Shown: positions 8,690-18,024 of the stretch, in pieces
Numbering within the stretch: position 1 is the first letter of the stretch
Layout: each line of letters starts with the position of its first letter
Source: Sphingobium nicotianae
Lineage (GTDB): Bacteria; Pseudomonadota; Alphaproteobacteria; Sphingomonadales; Sphingomonadaceae
Reading direction: 5' to 3'
DNA length: 64,000 nt
Assembly: GCF_018603885.1 (NCBI RefSeq)
Contig: NZ_JAHGAW010000010.1
Coordinates: forward strand, 62,001 to 126,000
Notes under the pieces: model-generated
What the model saw: the letters and a program-made list of their open reading frames with translations, nothing else
The model's database searches: none
What the model was told of the DNA's origin: nothing
Made by a program: the position numbers and the translations under genes

Positions 8690-10191
8690 CAGGTCTGCAC
8701 CGCGAAGGGATCGCGCTCGTCGTCCGAGAGATTGATCATGACGTTCTTGATGGTGAGGAATTCCTTCATCCCCTCCTCGCCGCGCTCGCGGCCGAAGCCG
8801 CTGTCCTTAACCCCGCCGAACGGCGTCTGCGCGGCGACCGCGCGATAGGTGTTCACCCAGACCATGCCGGCGCGTAGCTCGCGCGAGACGCGGTGCATGC
8901 GCTTGAGGCCCTCGGTCCAGATGCCCGAAGCGAGGCCGAAATTGGTGTCGTTGGCGATGGCGAGCGCCTCCTCCTCCGTCTCGAAGGGGATCACCGAAAG
9001 CACCGGTCCGAAAATCTCCTCGCGCGCCACCTTCATGTCATTGTGGACATTGCCGAAGATGGTCGGCTGGACGAACAGGCCGTCCCTGAGCTCGCCCTCG
9101 CGCGCGGCGCCGCCGCCAGTGAGCAACTGCGCGCCGTCCTCCTTGGCCGAGCGGATGAAGGAGAGGATGCGCTCGAACTGGGGCTCGTTGGCGGCCGTGC
9201 CCATTTCGGTGGCGAGATCGAGCGGATTGCCGAGCTTGATGGTTTTCGCTCGGGCGACGAGGCCCTCGACGACGCGATCATAGACAGGGCGCTGGACCAG
9301 TAGGCGGGAGCCGGCGATGCAGGTCTGACCGGTCGCGGCGAAGATGCCGGCCAGCGCGCCCGCGATCGCCTTGGGAATGTCGGCATCGTCGAAGATGATG
9401 TTGGGCGACTTGCCGCCCAGTTCCAGCACGACCGGCGTCAGGTTGAGCGCGGCTTCCGAGGCGATCTGGCGGCCGCCATGGCTGGAGCCGGTGAAGCTGA
9501 TCTTGTTGAGGCCCCCGCCCCGCACCAGCGCCTGCCCCGTGCGGACGTCGCCGGTGACGACATTGACGACGCCCTTCGGAAAGCCCGCTTCCTCGACGAG
9601 CTTCGCGAACTCCAGCGTGGTGACAGAGGCATGCTCGGAGGGCTTGATCACCACCGTATTGCCTGCCGCCAGCGCCGCCGGGAGCTTGTTGCCGATGAGG
9701 GCGATCGGCGAGTTCCAGGCCGTGATGATGCCGATGACGCCGAGCGGCTCCATCGCCGCATAATCGAACATGTCGCGCCGATCGAGCGGGATCACCTTGC
9801 CGAAGATCTTGTCGGCATAGCCGGCGAAGAAGCGGAAGGTGCGCGCGACGAACCTCATCTGCGAGCGCGTCTCGCGCACGATCTTGCCATTGTCGGTGGA
9901 TTCGAGCGTGCCCATGCGATCGGCATCGCGCTCCAGCAGATCGGCAAGGCGGTTCATCAGGCGCCCTCGTTCCAGGCCCGACGTCTGCCGCCAGCCATGC
10001 TCGAAGGCCTGGCGCGCCGCGGCAACGGCAGCCGCAACATCGGCCTCGTTCGCCTGCGCGATCGTCGCCCACGCCTGCTGATCGAAGGGGTTGAGCGTGG
10101 GGAAGCGCTCGCCCGATGACGGCGGCACGAAGGCGCCGTCGATATAGAGATCCCAGTTCGTCAGCGCGGCCGGCACGTCGCATCCCCTCAT
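8689..10191 (-). CDS. Aldehyde dehydrogenase (betaine/hydroxymuconic semialdehyde dehydrogenase-like)
   Basis: A 500-residue cytoplasmic aldehyde dehydrogenase. Catalytic residues are visible as Asn160 (AWNSP), Glu257 (VLELGGKSP) and Cys291 (GQTCIAGS). It is the promoter-proximal gene of the coupled block ALDH - CMD-like - cyclase - ThDP enzyme. The ATG at 10191 has a weak GGGA; a GTG five codons in, with AGGGG before it, is an alternative start. It probably oxidises an aldehyde intermediate of the same route; the specific substrate is not evident. Confidence 0.86.
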   Translation of the reverse strand: MRGCDVPAALTNWDLYIDGAFVPPSSGERFPTLNPFDQQAWATIAQANEADVAAAVAAARQAFEHGWRQTSGLERGRLMNRLADLLERDADRMGTLESTDNGKIVRETRSQMRFVARTFRFFAGYADKIFGKVIPLDRRDMFDYAAMEPLGVIGIITAWNSPIALIGNKLPAALAAGNTVVIKPSEHASVTTLEFAKLVEEAGFPKGVVNVVTGDVRTGQALVRGGGLNKISFTGSSHGGRQIASEAALNLTPVVLELGGKSPNIIFDDADIPKAIAGALAGIFAATGQTCIAGSRLLVQRPVYDRVVEGLVARAKTIKLGNPLDLATEMGTAANEPQFERILSFIRSAKEDGAQLLTGGGAAREGELRDGLFVQPTIFGNVHNDMKVAREEIFGPVLSVIPFETEEEALAIANDTNFGLASGIWTEGLKRMHRVSRELRAGMVWVNTYRAVAAQTPFGGVKDSGFGRERGEEGMKEFLTIKNVMINLSDDERDPFAVQT

Positions 10192-10386
10192 CTTGTCCCG
10201 CCGCTGTAGGCAGGCCCGACCGGGCGCTCTAATAAGCTCTGCCGATCAAGAATAACCGTCCGGCATGGCCGGGTGCGGAATCCCTATTTGCCGTAATGCC
10301 GAAGCGCAGCATAGGGGGATACGGACCGTCTCGTGCCCCTGCGAAGCAGGAACACGGAAATGGGCTGACACGGGAGAGGATCAGAT

Positions 10387-11295
10387 ATGAAGCGCATCGC
10401 CGCCTTGCTCGCAGCCATCGCCCTCGTCGGCACGGCGCGGGCCGAAACGCTCAAGGACATCTGCGGCGACTGCACGTTCGAGAAATATGCCTCCTGCGGC
10501 GAATTCCTCGAAGGCATCAACTTCGACAAGCAGGGCCATGCCTGGGCCGTGGGCCTGATGAGCGGTGCGATCATCGAGGTGGTCGACGGCAAGTGCGGCG
10601 TCCGCGCGAAGACGGGCGGCAAGCCCAATGGCGCGCGCTTCCATGCCGATGGGCGTCTGTTCGTCACGGATCAGCAGCGCGGCGTCCTGACCTTCGATCC
10701 CAGGACCAATGCGATCACCATCTTTGCCGACAAGATCGACGGCAAGCCGATGGTCAATGCCAACGACCTGGTCTTCGACGACAAGGGCGGGCTCTATGTG
10801 ACCGTGCCCGGCACATCCTCCTATCTCGATCACTCGGGGCAGCTCATCTATTTCGCGCCCGGATCATCCAGCGCAAAAGTGGTTGCGGACAAGCTGCCCT
10901 ATCCCAATGGCGTCGCCATCGAAGCGGACAGCCAGTTCGTCAATGTCGGCCTCTATGGCGACAAGACGATCGTCACGATCCCGTCTGCGACCAATCCGGG
11001 GACGCCGCGCACCGCCTATGCGGCGGTGCGGACCGAGGGCGGCATCGGCCCGGACGGCATGGCGCGGGACAGCGAGGGGCGCATCTACTGGGCGAACTTC
11101 TTCTCCGGCGCGATCGGCGTGACCGACACGCGTGGCTTCGTGCTAGGCTATGCGAAGCTGCCGGACGATGCCGGGCGGTTCACCACCAATCTGGCCTTTT
11201 ACAAGGGCTATCTCTACCTGACGGAAGCCAGCAAGGGCGAGATCTGGCGGGTGAAGGTCAGCACGACGGGGCAGGCGCTGTATTACCAGCCTTGA
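10387..11295 (+). CDS. Secreted SMP-30/gluconolactonase-like beta-propeller protein
   Basis: A 302-residue exported protein; the signal peptide ends at VGTARA (about residue 19). The rest reads as SMP-30/gluconolactonase/LRE-like propeller repeats: FHADGRLFVTDQQRG, NANDLVFDDKGGLYVT, PNGVAIEAD and GPDGMARDSEGRIYWANF. Members hydrolyse lactones using a single divalent metal. A periplasmic lactonase is plausible here. Cysteines near the mature N terminus (DICGDC and ASCGEF) may form disulfides. The start follows GAGAGGA. It is divergent from the aldehyde dehydrogenase block, so it may share its regulation. Confidence 0.8.
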   Translation: MKRIAALLAAIALVGTARAETLKDICGDCTFEKYASCGEFLEGINFDKQGHAWAVGLMSGAIIEVVDGKCGVRAKTGGKPNGARFHADGRLFVTDQQRGVLTFDPRTNAITIFADKIDGKPMVNANDLVFDDKGGLYVTVPGTSSYLDHSGQLIYFAPGSSSAKVVADKLPYPNGVAIEADSQFVNVGLYGDKTIVTIPSATNPGTPRTAYAAVRTEGGIGPDGMARDSEGRIYWANFFSGAIGVTDTRGFVLGYAKLPDDAGRFTTNLAFYKGYLYLTEASKGEIWRVKVSTTGQALYYQP

Positions 11296-11305
11296 AGATC
11301 CCCAC

Positions 11306-11392
11306 CATCGTCATTCCCCCGAACGCGGGAATCCAGCATGGCGAGACCTGCTCTATCCGGTCCTAGATTCCCGCGTTCGCGGGAATGACGAG
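11306..11392. repeat. Inverted repeat of a dispersed palindromic (REP-like) element
   Basis: Two arms of about 27 bases (11307-11333 and 11366-11392) are inverted copies with one mismatch, each centred on GTCATTCCCGCGAACGCGGGAATC-like sequence; about 32 bases lie between. A related copy occurs at 25035-25062. The element lies in the gap after the SMP-30-like gene and could also act as a terminator. Confidence 0.75.
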
Positions 11393-11451
11393 GACGGGCC
11401 ATTGAGCATATCCCATCGTTATCCCTGCCGCGCCGATTGATATTGGATTGC

Positions 11452-13155
11452 ATGCCCGGCGGACCTAAACCGAGGCTGTTTCAGGACGAGGGGCCGATCT
11501 TGCCAGTTTCCGACCGGGCGCATGCCGACAGCTATGATTTCATCGTCGTCGGTGCCGGATCGGCCGGATGCGCGATCGCGAACCGCCTGTCGGAGGATGG
11601 TCGCCACCGCGTCCTGCTGATCGAGGCAGGTCCGCGCGACACCAAGATCAGCATCCACGTGCCGCTGATGGTCGTCAATCTGCTCAAGGACCCCGACGTC
11701 ATCTGGCCGCTCGTCACCGAGCCGCAGGCCGCGCTCAACAACCGCACGCAGCTGTGGACGCGCGGGCGCATGCTTGGCGGCTCCAGTTCGATCAACGGCA
11801 ATGTCTATGTGCGCGGCGATCCGGACGAGTTCGACAGCTGGGCGGCGATGGGCCTGCCCGGCTGGGGCTGGCGGGAGATGCTGCCCTGGTTCAAGAAGAT
11901 GGAGAGCTACAGACCCGGCGACCCGGCCCTGCGCGGCCATGACGGGCCGATCGGCGTCACCAGCCTCAAGCATTTTGACGAACTGGCAGACGGCTATGTG
12001 CAGGCCAGCGGCGAGGCCGGGCACACCATCGTCGAGGATTATAATGACGGCCATTATGAAGGCGCGTCCTACCTCCAATACTCGACCCGGCGCGGCTGGC
12101 GATCCTCCTCGGCGGTCGGCTATCTGAAGCCGGCGCGGGGGCGGCGCAATCTCGACGTGCTGGTCGATACGCTGGTGGCGCGGGTGCTGATCGAGGATCG
12201 CTGTGCGACGGGTGTCGAGATCATCCGCAATGGCCAGCGGATGCGCATCGCGGCGATCAAGGAAGTGATCCTCGCCGCCGGGCCGGTCCATTCGCCCAAG
12301 CTGCTGGAGCTGTCCGGCATCGGCCGCGCTGAAATCCTGAAGGACCATGGCATCGCCGTGGTGCAGGAGCTGCGCGGCGTCGGCGAGAATCTGCGCGATC
12401 ACCCCAATACGCGCCTGACCTTCGAGTGCACCAAGCCGATTACGATCAACGACGTGCTGCAGCGTCCGACAGTCAAGGTGAAGGAAGCGCTCAAATGGGG
12501 CCTGTTCGGCAAGGGCCTGCTCTCGATCTGCTCGGCGGTGGCGCATACGGTGATGCGCAGTTCTCCGGACGAGCCGCGGCCCGACCTCAAGCTCCAGCTG
12601 CAGCCCTTCTCCGGCAAGGACCGCTATGCGCGGCGGCCGCAGGACGGGCTGGACGCGCATTCAGGCTTCACCATCGGCGTGATGGGTCTGCGCCCGCGCT
12701 CGGCAGGCTGGACGCACATCGCCTCGGCCGATCCCACCGTACAGGCCAGGATCGACCCTAAATATCTCGACGATCCGCATGATGCGCAGGTGCTGCTGGC
12801 CGGTATCAAGGAAGTGCGGCGTATCGCCGGCCACCCTGCCCTCGCGCGCATGATCGTCCGGGAGACGCGGCCGGGGCCGGGCGTGGTGAGCGACGAGGAT
12901 ATCCTCGCCTACATCCGCGAGACGACACAGACGACCTGGCACATCGTCGGCAGCTGCAAGGCGGGGACGGATGCAGACGCCGTGGTCGATCCGGACCTGC
13001 GCGTGCGCGGCATCAGCGGACTGCGCGTGATCGACAGCTCGATCTTCCCGACCATCCCCTCCTCCAACACCAATGCGCCCACCATTGCGCTGGGCGAGCG
13101 CGGCGCGCAGATGGTGCTGGAGAGCTGGCGCAACGATCTGAGGGCGGCATCGTGA
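11452..13155 (+). CDS. GMC-family FAD oxidoreductase (choline dehydrogenase-like)
   Basis: A 567-residue flavoprotein alcohol dehydrogenase. The N-terminal dinucleotide motif [15 protein letters not shown] is followed by the GMC signature [14 protein letters not shown]. The C-terminal catalytic His is near residue 497 ([12 protein letters not shown]), and the FAD-contacting TNAPT segment follows. It should oxidise an alcohol or hydroxy acid to a carbonyl with an unknown electron acceptor. The ATG at 11452 has a poor ribosome site; an internal TTG near 11500 preceded by GAGGGG is a possible alternative. It overlaps the next gene by four bases (GTGA), so the two are coupled. Confidence 0.87.
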   Translation: MPGGPKPRLFQDEGPILPVSDRAHADSYDFIVVGAGSAGCAIANRLSEDGRHRVLLIEAGPRDTKISIHVPLMVVNLLKDPDVIWPLVTEPQAALNNRTQLWTRGRMLGGSSSINGNVYVRGDPDEFDSWAAMGLPGWGWREMLPWFKKMESYRPGDPALRGHDGPIGVTSLKHFDELADGYVQASGEAGHTIVEDYNDGHYEGASYLQYSTRRGWRSSSAVGYLKPARGRRNLDVLVDTLVARVLIEDRCATGVEIIRNGQRMRIAAIKEVILAAGPVHSPKLLELSGIGRAEILKDHGIAVVQELRGVGENLRDHPNTRLTFECTKPITINDVLQRPTVKVKEALKWGLFGKGLLSICSAVAHTVMRSSPDEPRPDLKLQLQPFSGKDRYARRPQDGLDAHSGFTIGVMGLRPRSAGWTHIASADPTVQARIDPKYLDDPHDAQVLLAGIKEVRRIAGHPALARMIVRETRPGPGVVSDEDILAYIRETTQTTWHIVGSCKAGTDADAVVDPDLRVRGISGLRVIDSSIFPTIPSSNTNAPTIALGERGAQMVLESWRNDLRAAS

Positions 13156-14327
13156 CACGCATCGAGCGCATCGAGATTTTCGTCACCGAATTGCCGGTCC
13201 GCCTGAAGCGCACCTTCTCGAGCGGCAGCTATGACACGGGCGCGCCGGACCAGCTGCTCGGCAAGCCGGTGCTGGTCAAGATCCATGCCGGCGGCGTCAC
13301 CGGCGTCGCGCAGATCCGCGCGATCAGCCCGGGGCATTTCGTCGCCGACACGGTCCACTCGATGGTCGCAGCGATCCGGGACATTTATGGCCCGCTGCTG
13401 ATCGGACGGCGGCTGGCGGACTTTGAGGCGCATGACGCGCTGCTCACCTCGCGCCTCGCCGGCAATCCGGCGGCGCGCGCGGTGCTCGACATCGCCTTGC
13501 ACGATGCGCTCGGCAAGGCGCTCGGCGTGCCGGTGCACGACCTGCTCGGCGGGCGCTCCAACGACACGATCCCGCTCGAATGGTCGGTCAGCCTCTATGA
13601 GGACCCGCAGGGGATGGTCGACGATGCCCTGCGCGCGACGCAGGAATATGGGATGAAGGTCATCTGCCTGAAGGCCGCCGGCAACGGCGGCTGGCGGCAG
13701 GACGTCCGCAATTTCGAGACGGTGCGCAAAGCGGTCGGGCCGGACGTCATGATCGGCGTCGATCCCAATACCGGCTGGACGGTGAGTGACTCCATTCTCG
13801 CCCTCCACGCGATGCGCGATCTCGACGTGGGCTATTGCGAGCAGCCGGTGGAACGGCGCAACCTGCGCGGCATGGCGCAGATTCGGGCACAGGCGGCTGG
13901 CGTGCCGCTGATGGTCGACGAGGCGCTGTTCACCGTGCAGGATGCTGCCCAGATCATCGAGGCCGGCGCGGCGGACGTCTTCTGCATCAAGCTCTACAAG
14001 GTCGGTGGGCTGCTCGCAGCACGGCGGATGGCGGCGCTGGGACAGGCGAGCGACATCGGAATTAACAGCGGCGGTCTTGCCGTGGCATCGGGGCTGGAAG
14101 CAGCCGCCGCCGCGCATTTCTGCGCGTCGATTCCGGCTGGTCGAACCTTCGGCGCGGCGGAGTTCGTGTTCGGCGCGGGTGTGCTGGGCGACGACCCGCT
14201 GATCGCGGATGGCAATTTCGTCATCAAAGATGGCGCGGTGACGGTGCCGACCGGGCCGGGCCTCGGCATGACGCTGGACGAAGCGGCGCTGGAGCAGATG
14301 ACGCTTGGCCATTGCGTGGTGACCTGA
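13152..14327 (+). CDS. Enolase-superfamily protein (mandelate racemase/muconate lactonizing group)
   Basis: A 391-residue TIM-barrel enzyme. The metal ligands are Asp204 (GVDPNTGW), Glu230 (YCEQPV) and Asp256 (LMVDEA). Lys174 (CLKAAG) and Lys280 (IKLYKVGG) are placed as the acid/base lysines of the muconate lactonizing subgroup. The usual Lys-x-Lys on the second strand is Cys172-Leu-Lys174, so the first lysine is missing. It starts with GTG inside the stop of the GMC gene. Possible roles are cycloisomerase, racemase or acid-sugar dehydratase; the coupling to a GMC dehydrogenase means the two probably act on one substrate. Confidence 0.85.
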   Translation: MTRIERIEIFVTELPVRLKRTFSSGSYDTGAPDQLLGKPVLVKIHAGGVTGVAQIRAISPGHFVADTVHSMVAAIRDIYGPLLIGRRLADFEAHDALLTSRLAGNPAARAVLDIALHDALGKALGVPVHDLLGGRSNDTIPLEWSVSLYEDPQGMVDDALRATQEYGMKVICLKAAGNGGWRQDVRNFETVRKAVGPDVMIGVDPNTGWTVSDSILALHAMRDLDVGYCEQPVERRNLRGMAQIRAQAAGVPLMVDEALFTVQDAAQIIEAGAADVFCIKLYKVGGLLAARRMAALGQASDIGINSGGLAVASGLEAAAAAHFCASIPAGRTFGAAEFVFGAGVLGDDPLIADGNFVIKDGAVTVPTGPGLGMTLDEAALEQMTLGHCVVT

Positions 14328-14937
14328 CCGGAAGCGAGGCGGGGAAGCTCGTCATCCCGCAAAGCAGAGTCCCGTGCCTGTGATGATCCGCTAATGCGCA
14401 TCTGGCTTCCCATGTTTGCTTGGACGACGAAATCCACCGGATTGGCGAATGTATATTCGCACGGCAATCCGCCGCGTCGCCTGAATGCGGTTGGGCGGAT
14501 GCCCGCCGACATATGCGCGGCCTTCGCCCACACTTCATATCCGGGAGCCAGCATGTTAACGATCATCGTTCAAAATAGCTGAATTTCAAGCTTTTACGGT
14601 TTCGAGACATTGTTTCGATGTTACCGATAACTATAATATTCCAATACTCTTTGCTTGTTTGATCCGCTCGCCCATCATGATCGTGTCGGCGGCGTCTCAG
14701 GGAGAAGGGTCCGGCTTTTCCGCGCCGCGACGTGCTCGTTGCAGGGACTATCATCACTATTCTCGGGCCTATACCAGAAGCCGAAAACAGTATCCTCGTG
14801 CCCGCGATTATATCATCACCGTGGGCAGCCGCCCATTGACTGGAAATCCATCAGAAGATACCGGTAACAGACGAGCGGAGATACGAATGCCCGGTCCAGG
14901 GCACCAACACGCTCGTTTCGGAGGAGAGGAAATTCAC
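14328..14937. other. 610-base intergenic region with candidate promoter
   Basis: No convincing gene lies here. The stretch 14555-14645 is clearly more AT-rich than its surroundings and carries a candidate promoter at 14610-14637. The following 290 bases form a leader to the TonB receptor gene. On the minus strand, 14400-14566 stays open and looks slightly protein-like, but I could not recognise it; it may be a gene remnant. Confidence 0.5.
14610..14637 (+). promoter_or_regulatory. Candidate sigma-70 promoter of TonB receptor gene
   Basis: TTGTTT at 14610-14615 and a perfect TATAAT at 14632-14637 are 16 bases apart in an AT-rich stretch. This would give a leader of roughly 290 bases before the TonB receptor start at 14938. 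Confidence 0.45.
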
Positions 14938-17901
14938 ATGGCTCATGATAGCCTCAAGCATTTTTTCCGCGTGTCGAGCGCCGCGATCGCGCTGGCCACT
15001 GTCGTTCACGCCGCACCCGCGGTGGCGCAGCAAGGCGACGCCGCACCGGCCGGGGATGCCGCGAGCGACGCCGCGGACAGGGACATCATCGTTACCGGCT
15101 CGCGCCTTGGCCGCACGGGCTATGACGCGCCGACGCCGGTGAACGTGGTCGGCGCCGAGCGCATGAACAATCTCGCCATCTCCAACGTGGCCGACGCGCT
15201 CAATCAGATCCCGTCCTTCCGCGCGATGAGCACGCCACAGATGAACAGCTTCCGCATCTCCGGCAATATCGGCGCCCGCACGCTGGACTTGCGCGGCCTG
15301 GGCGCGACGCGCACTCTGACCCTCGTCGACGGCCGCCGCTTCGTGGCGAGCGCCGACAATGGCACGGTCGACGTCAACTCCATCCCCTCGATCCTGGTGC
15401 AGCGCGCCGAGGTCGTGACGGGCGGCGCCTCCGCGGCCTATGGTGCGGACGCTGTCGCGGGCGTCGTCAACCTGATCCTCGACAGCAAGCTGAACGGCAT
15501 CAAGGCCGACATGAATTCCGGCATCAGCCAGCGTGGCGACGCCCGGACTTTCTACGCGGGGCTCGCCGGCGGCACCGATTTCGCCGGTGGACGCGGCCAT
15601 GTGATCGCCGGCATCGAATATTCGCGCGAATGGGGGATGGGTGCATGCGAGGTGCGCAGTTGGTGCGCCAAATATACCAACTATGTGCCCAATCCCGGCT
15701 ACAACACCACCACCAAGACAAGCACCAATGGCCTGCCCGCTACTCTCGTGCTGGATCATGTCCGGTTCCTGTATAACGAGAACGGTATTCTCTCCGGCGC
15801 GACCAAGCCCAACGGAACGGGCGGCACGACCACGCTCGGCCAGCAGGTGCTCAATGTCGGCGCGACATCGCTGCCCAATGCGCTGCGCAACAAGCAATTC
15901 GATTCCAACGGCAATCTGGTCGACTATCAGATCGGCAGCCTGCTGAGCGGCCTGTTCCAGCAGAAGGAATTCGATTCCACTCAGCCCTATCTCGTCGGCC
16001 TGAGCCCGACCACGCTGATGGTGCCGACCCGGCACGTGTCGAGCATGGTCCACGCCAATTACGACCTGACCGACACGATCCAGCTCTCGGGCGAGTTCAT
16101 GTATGCCCATGTGGTGGGCGGTCCGGCGGTGTCGACCCCCCCGCTGGACGGCCCGGCGACGATCGACATCAACAATCCCTATATCTCGGCTGCGACCCGC
16201 GCGACCATCCTGGCGGCCGACCCGGCCATCACCAAGCTGCTGGTCAATCACAGCGCCGTGACCAGCGTGGGCCCGAGCAACGTCGCGACGACGACCATCG
16301 ACACCTATCGCGCCGCGATCGGCCTCAAGGGCGAGATCGGCACGGGCTGGAACTGGGATATTTACTACACCTATGGCCGGGTCAAATCGCGCATCGACGA
16401 CGTCAACAACCGCCTGAAGGAATGGAACAACGCGATCGACGCGGTGCGTGTGACCGGAGCGAATGTCGGCACGTCCGGCCTTGCGATCGGCAGCATCGTC
16501 TGCCGCACGACGCTGACCGCACCCGCCAATGGCTGCATTCCGATCAACCTGTTCGGCCCCGGCGGGGTCAGCCAGGCGGCCGCCGCGCGCTACATGGTGC
16601 CCGAGTGGCAGACCCGCACCTACCAGCAGCATGTCGTGGCGCTGAACCTGCGCGGTTCGCCGTTCAGCACATGGGCAGGCGAGGTCAAGGTGGCGATCGG
16701 CGGCGAATATCGGCGTGACACGGCGGTCGGCTATACCGATGCCAACACGCTCGCCGGCAACTTCATCAGTGCGCAGACGACGGCGCTCCCGTTCACCAAG
16801 ACGACGGTGGCCGAGGGCTATTTCGAAGCCGGTGTGCCGCTGCTCAAGGATTCGGCACTCGGCAAGTCGCTCGATGTCGACGGCGCGATCCGCTTCAGCC
16901 ATTATGAGCCGTTCGGCGACGCGACCACCTGGAAGGTCGGCCTCGTCTATACGCCGGTATCGGAGCTAACCTTCCGCGTGACGCGCTCGCGCGACGTACG
17001 CGCGCCCACGGCACAGGAATCGAGCCCCAACTCGACGACGATCCAGCTGCCGCTGCCCGATCCCTTCGTGGGCGGCAACACCAACCAGTTCGTCGTGACG
17101 GGCGGCAACCCGAACCTTCATCTGGAGCGGGCCAACACGTTCACCGCTGGCATCGTCTTCCGTCCGAGCTTCATCCGGGGGCTGAACCTGTCGGTCGACT
17201 ATTACGACATCAAAGTTGACGGCGCGATCGACTCCCTGACCGGCCCGGCGATCACCACGGCGTGCAAGAACCAGAACCTGCTTTGCAACCTCATCCAGTT
17301 CAACCCGAACGGATCGGTCAACACGATCTTCTCGAACTTCCAGAACCTCAGCCAGTTGCATGCCGAGGGTCTGGAGCTGGTGGCGGATTATCGGTTCCCC
17401 GCTTTTGGCGGCGACATCGACCTCCAGCTCAATGCCAACTATGTGATCGACCTCAAGACGATCGGCGCGACGGGCCTCGTGACGCAGCTGGACAACTGGA
17501 CCGGCAACAACGGCTCGGTGACCAACATCCAGGGCGTTCCGGCCTACAAGATCGACGGGATCATGACCTACTCGATCGGCGACTGGGCGTTCACCTGGCA
17601 CCACCGCTATGTGCCCAAGGGCATCCTCGATCCGACAAAGATCGCGCCGGGTGATGCAGGCTATGACATCAACAATCCGAACAGCGTGAACATCAACTAT
17701 GTCAGTGCGCGCTACTATCTCGACTTCGCCGCCAAGGTGAAGATCGCCGATACCCGCATGGGCGGTGCGTTCGAGGTCTATGGCAACATCAACAACGTGT
17801 TCGACAAGGGCCAGCCCGCGCAGCTGCGCCTGATCGGCAATGCCCTGCATTTCGACTCGATCGGCCGCGCCTTCAAGATCGGCATCCGAGCGACTTTCTA
17901 A
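14938..17901 (+). CDS. TonB-dependent outer-membrane receptor
   Basis: A 987-residue outer-membrane beta-barrel receptor that would import a substrate using TonB/ExbBD energy. It has a signal peptide (APAVAQ, ending near residue 28), a TonB-box-like DIIVTGSRL, a plug domain (LNQIPSFRAM, then LRGLGATRTLTLVDGRRF) and a barrel ending in the terminal phenylalanine of RATF. The plug has the VDVNSIPS and GGASAAYGADAVAGVVN segments common in sphingomonad receptors. I chose the ATG at 14938 after GAGGAGAGGA. Its place within the catabolic region suggests it takes up the substrate of the neighbouring enzymes, not iron. Confidence 0.92.
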   Translation: MAHDSLKHFFRVSSAAIALATVVHAAPAVAQQGDAAPAGDAASDAADRDIIVTGSRLGRTGYDAPTPVNVVGAERMNNLAISNVADALNQIPSFRAMSTPQMNSFRISGNIGARTLDLRGLGATRTLTLVDGRRFVASADNGTVDVNSIPSILVQRAEVVTGGASAAYGADAVAGVVNLILDSKLNGIKADMNSGISQRGDARTFYAGLAGGTDFAGGRGHVIAGIEYSREWGMGACEVRSWCAKYTNYVPNPGYNTTTKTSTNGLPATLVLDHVRFLYNENGILSGATKPNGTGGTTTLGQQVLNVGATSLPNALRNKQFDSNGNLVDYQIGSLLSGLFQQKEFDSTQPYLVGLSPTTLMVPTRHVSSMVHANYDLTDTIQLSGEFMYAHVVGGPAVSTPPLDGPATIDINNPYISAATRATILAADPAITKLLVNHSAVTSVGPSNVATTTIDTYRAAIGLKGEIGTGWNWDIYYTYGRVKSRIDDVNNRLKEWNNAIDAVRVTGANVGTSGLAIGSIVCRTTLTAPANGCIPINLFGPGGVSQAAAARYMVPEWQTRTYQQHVVALNLRGSPFSTWAGEVKVAIGGEYRRDTAVGYTDANTLAGNFISAQTTALPFTKTTVAEGYFEAGVPLLKDSALGKSLDVDGAIRFSHYEPFGDATTWKVGLVYTPVSELTFRVTRSRDVRAPTAQESSPNSTTIQLPLPDPFVGGNTNQFVVTGGNPNLHLERANTFTAGIVFRPSFIRGLNLSVDYYDIKVDGAIDSLTGPAITTACKNQNLLCNLIQFNPNGSVNTIFSNFQNLSQLHAEGLELVADYRFPAFGGDIDLQLNANYVIDLKTIGATGLVTQLDNWTGNNGSVTNIQGVPAYKIDGIMTYSIGDWAFTWHHRYVPKGILDPTKIAPGDAGYDINNPNSVNINYVSARYYLDFAAKVKIADTRMGGAFEVYGNINNVFDKGQPAQLRLIGNALHFDSIGRAFKIGIRATF

Positions 17902-17941
17902 GATTCTCTCCGGAGGGGCCTCTTCCTTGGCCTGTGGATGG

Positions 17942-17977
17942 AAAAACCCGTCGACGATCTCGTCGGCGGGTTTTTTT
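17942..17977. terminator. Rho-independent terminator
   Basis: AACCCGTCGACGA (17945-17957) pairs with TCGTCGGCGGGTT (17960-17972) with one G-T pair, followed by a T run and preceded by an A run. It can work in both directions between the convergent TonB receptor and LysR genes. Confidence 0.92.
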
Positions 17978-18024
17978 GTCGGTCTTCCCCGTCGCGAAGG
18001 AAAGGCGTCTCCTTGCCCTCGCGC

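Noticed and set aside
5707..14327. Calling the region a mandelate degradation cluster
   Set aside because: The enzyme classes fit loosely, but the ThDP enzyme and enolase relative show no specific mandelate or benzoylformate residues I could verify, and extra genes do not fit.
14394..14582. Short open frames in the 14.3-14.9 kb gap, both strands
   Set aside because: No ribosome site or recognisable family; the minus-strand frame looks faintly protein-like but runs into the enolase gene shadow. Possible remnant only.
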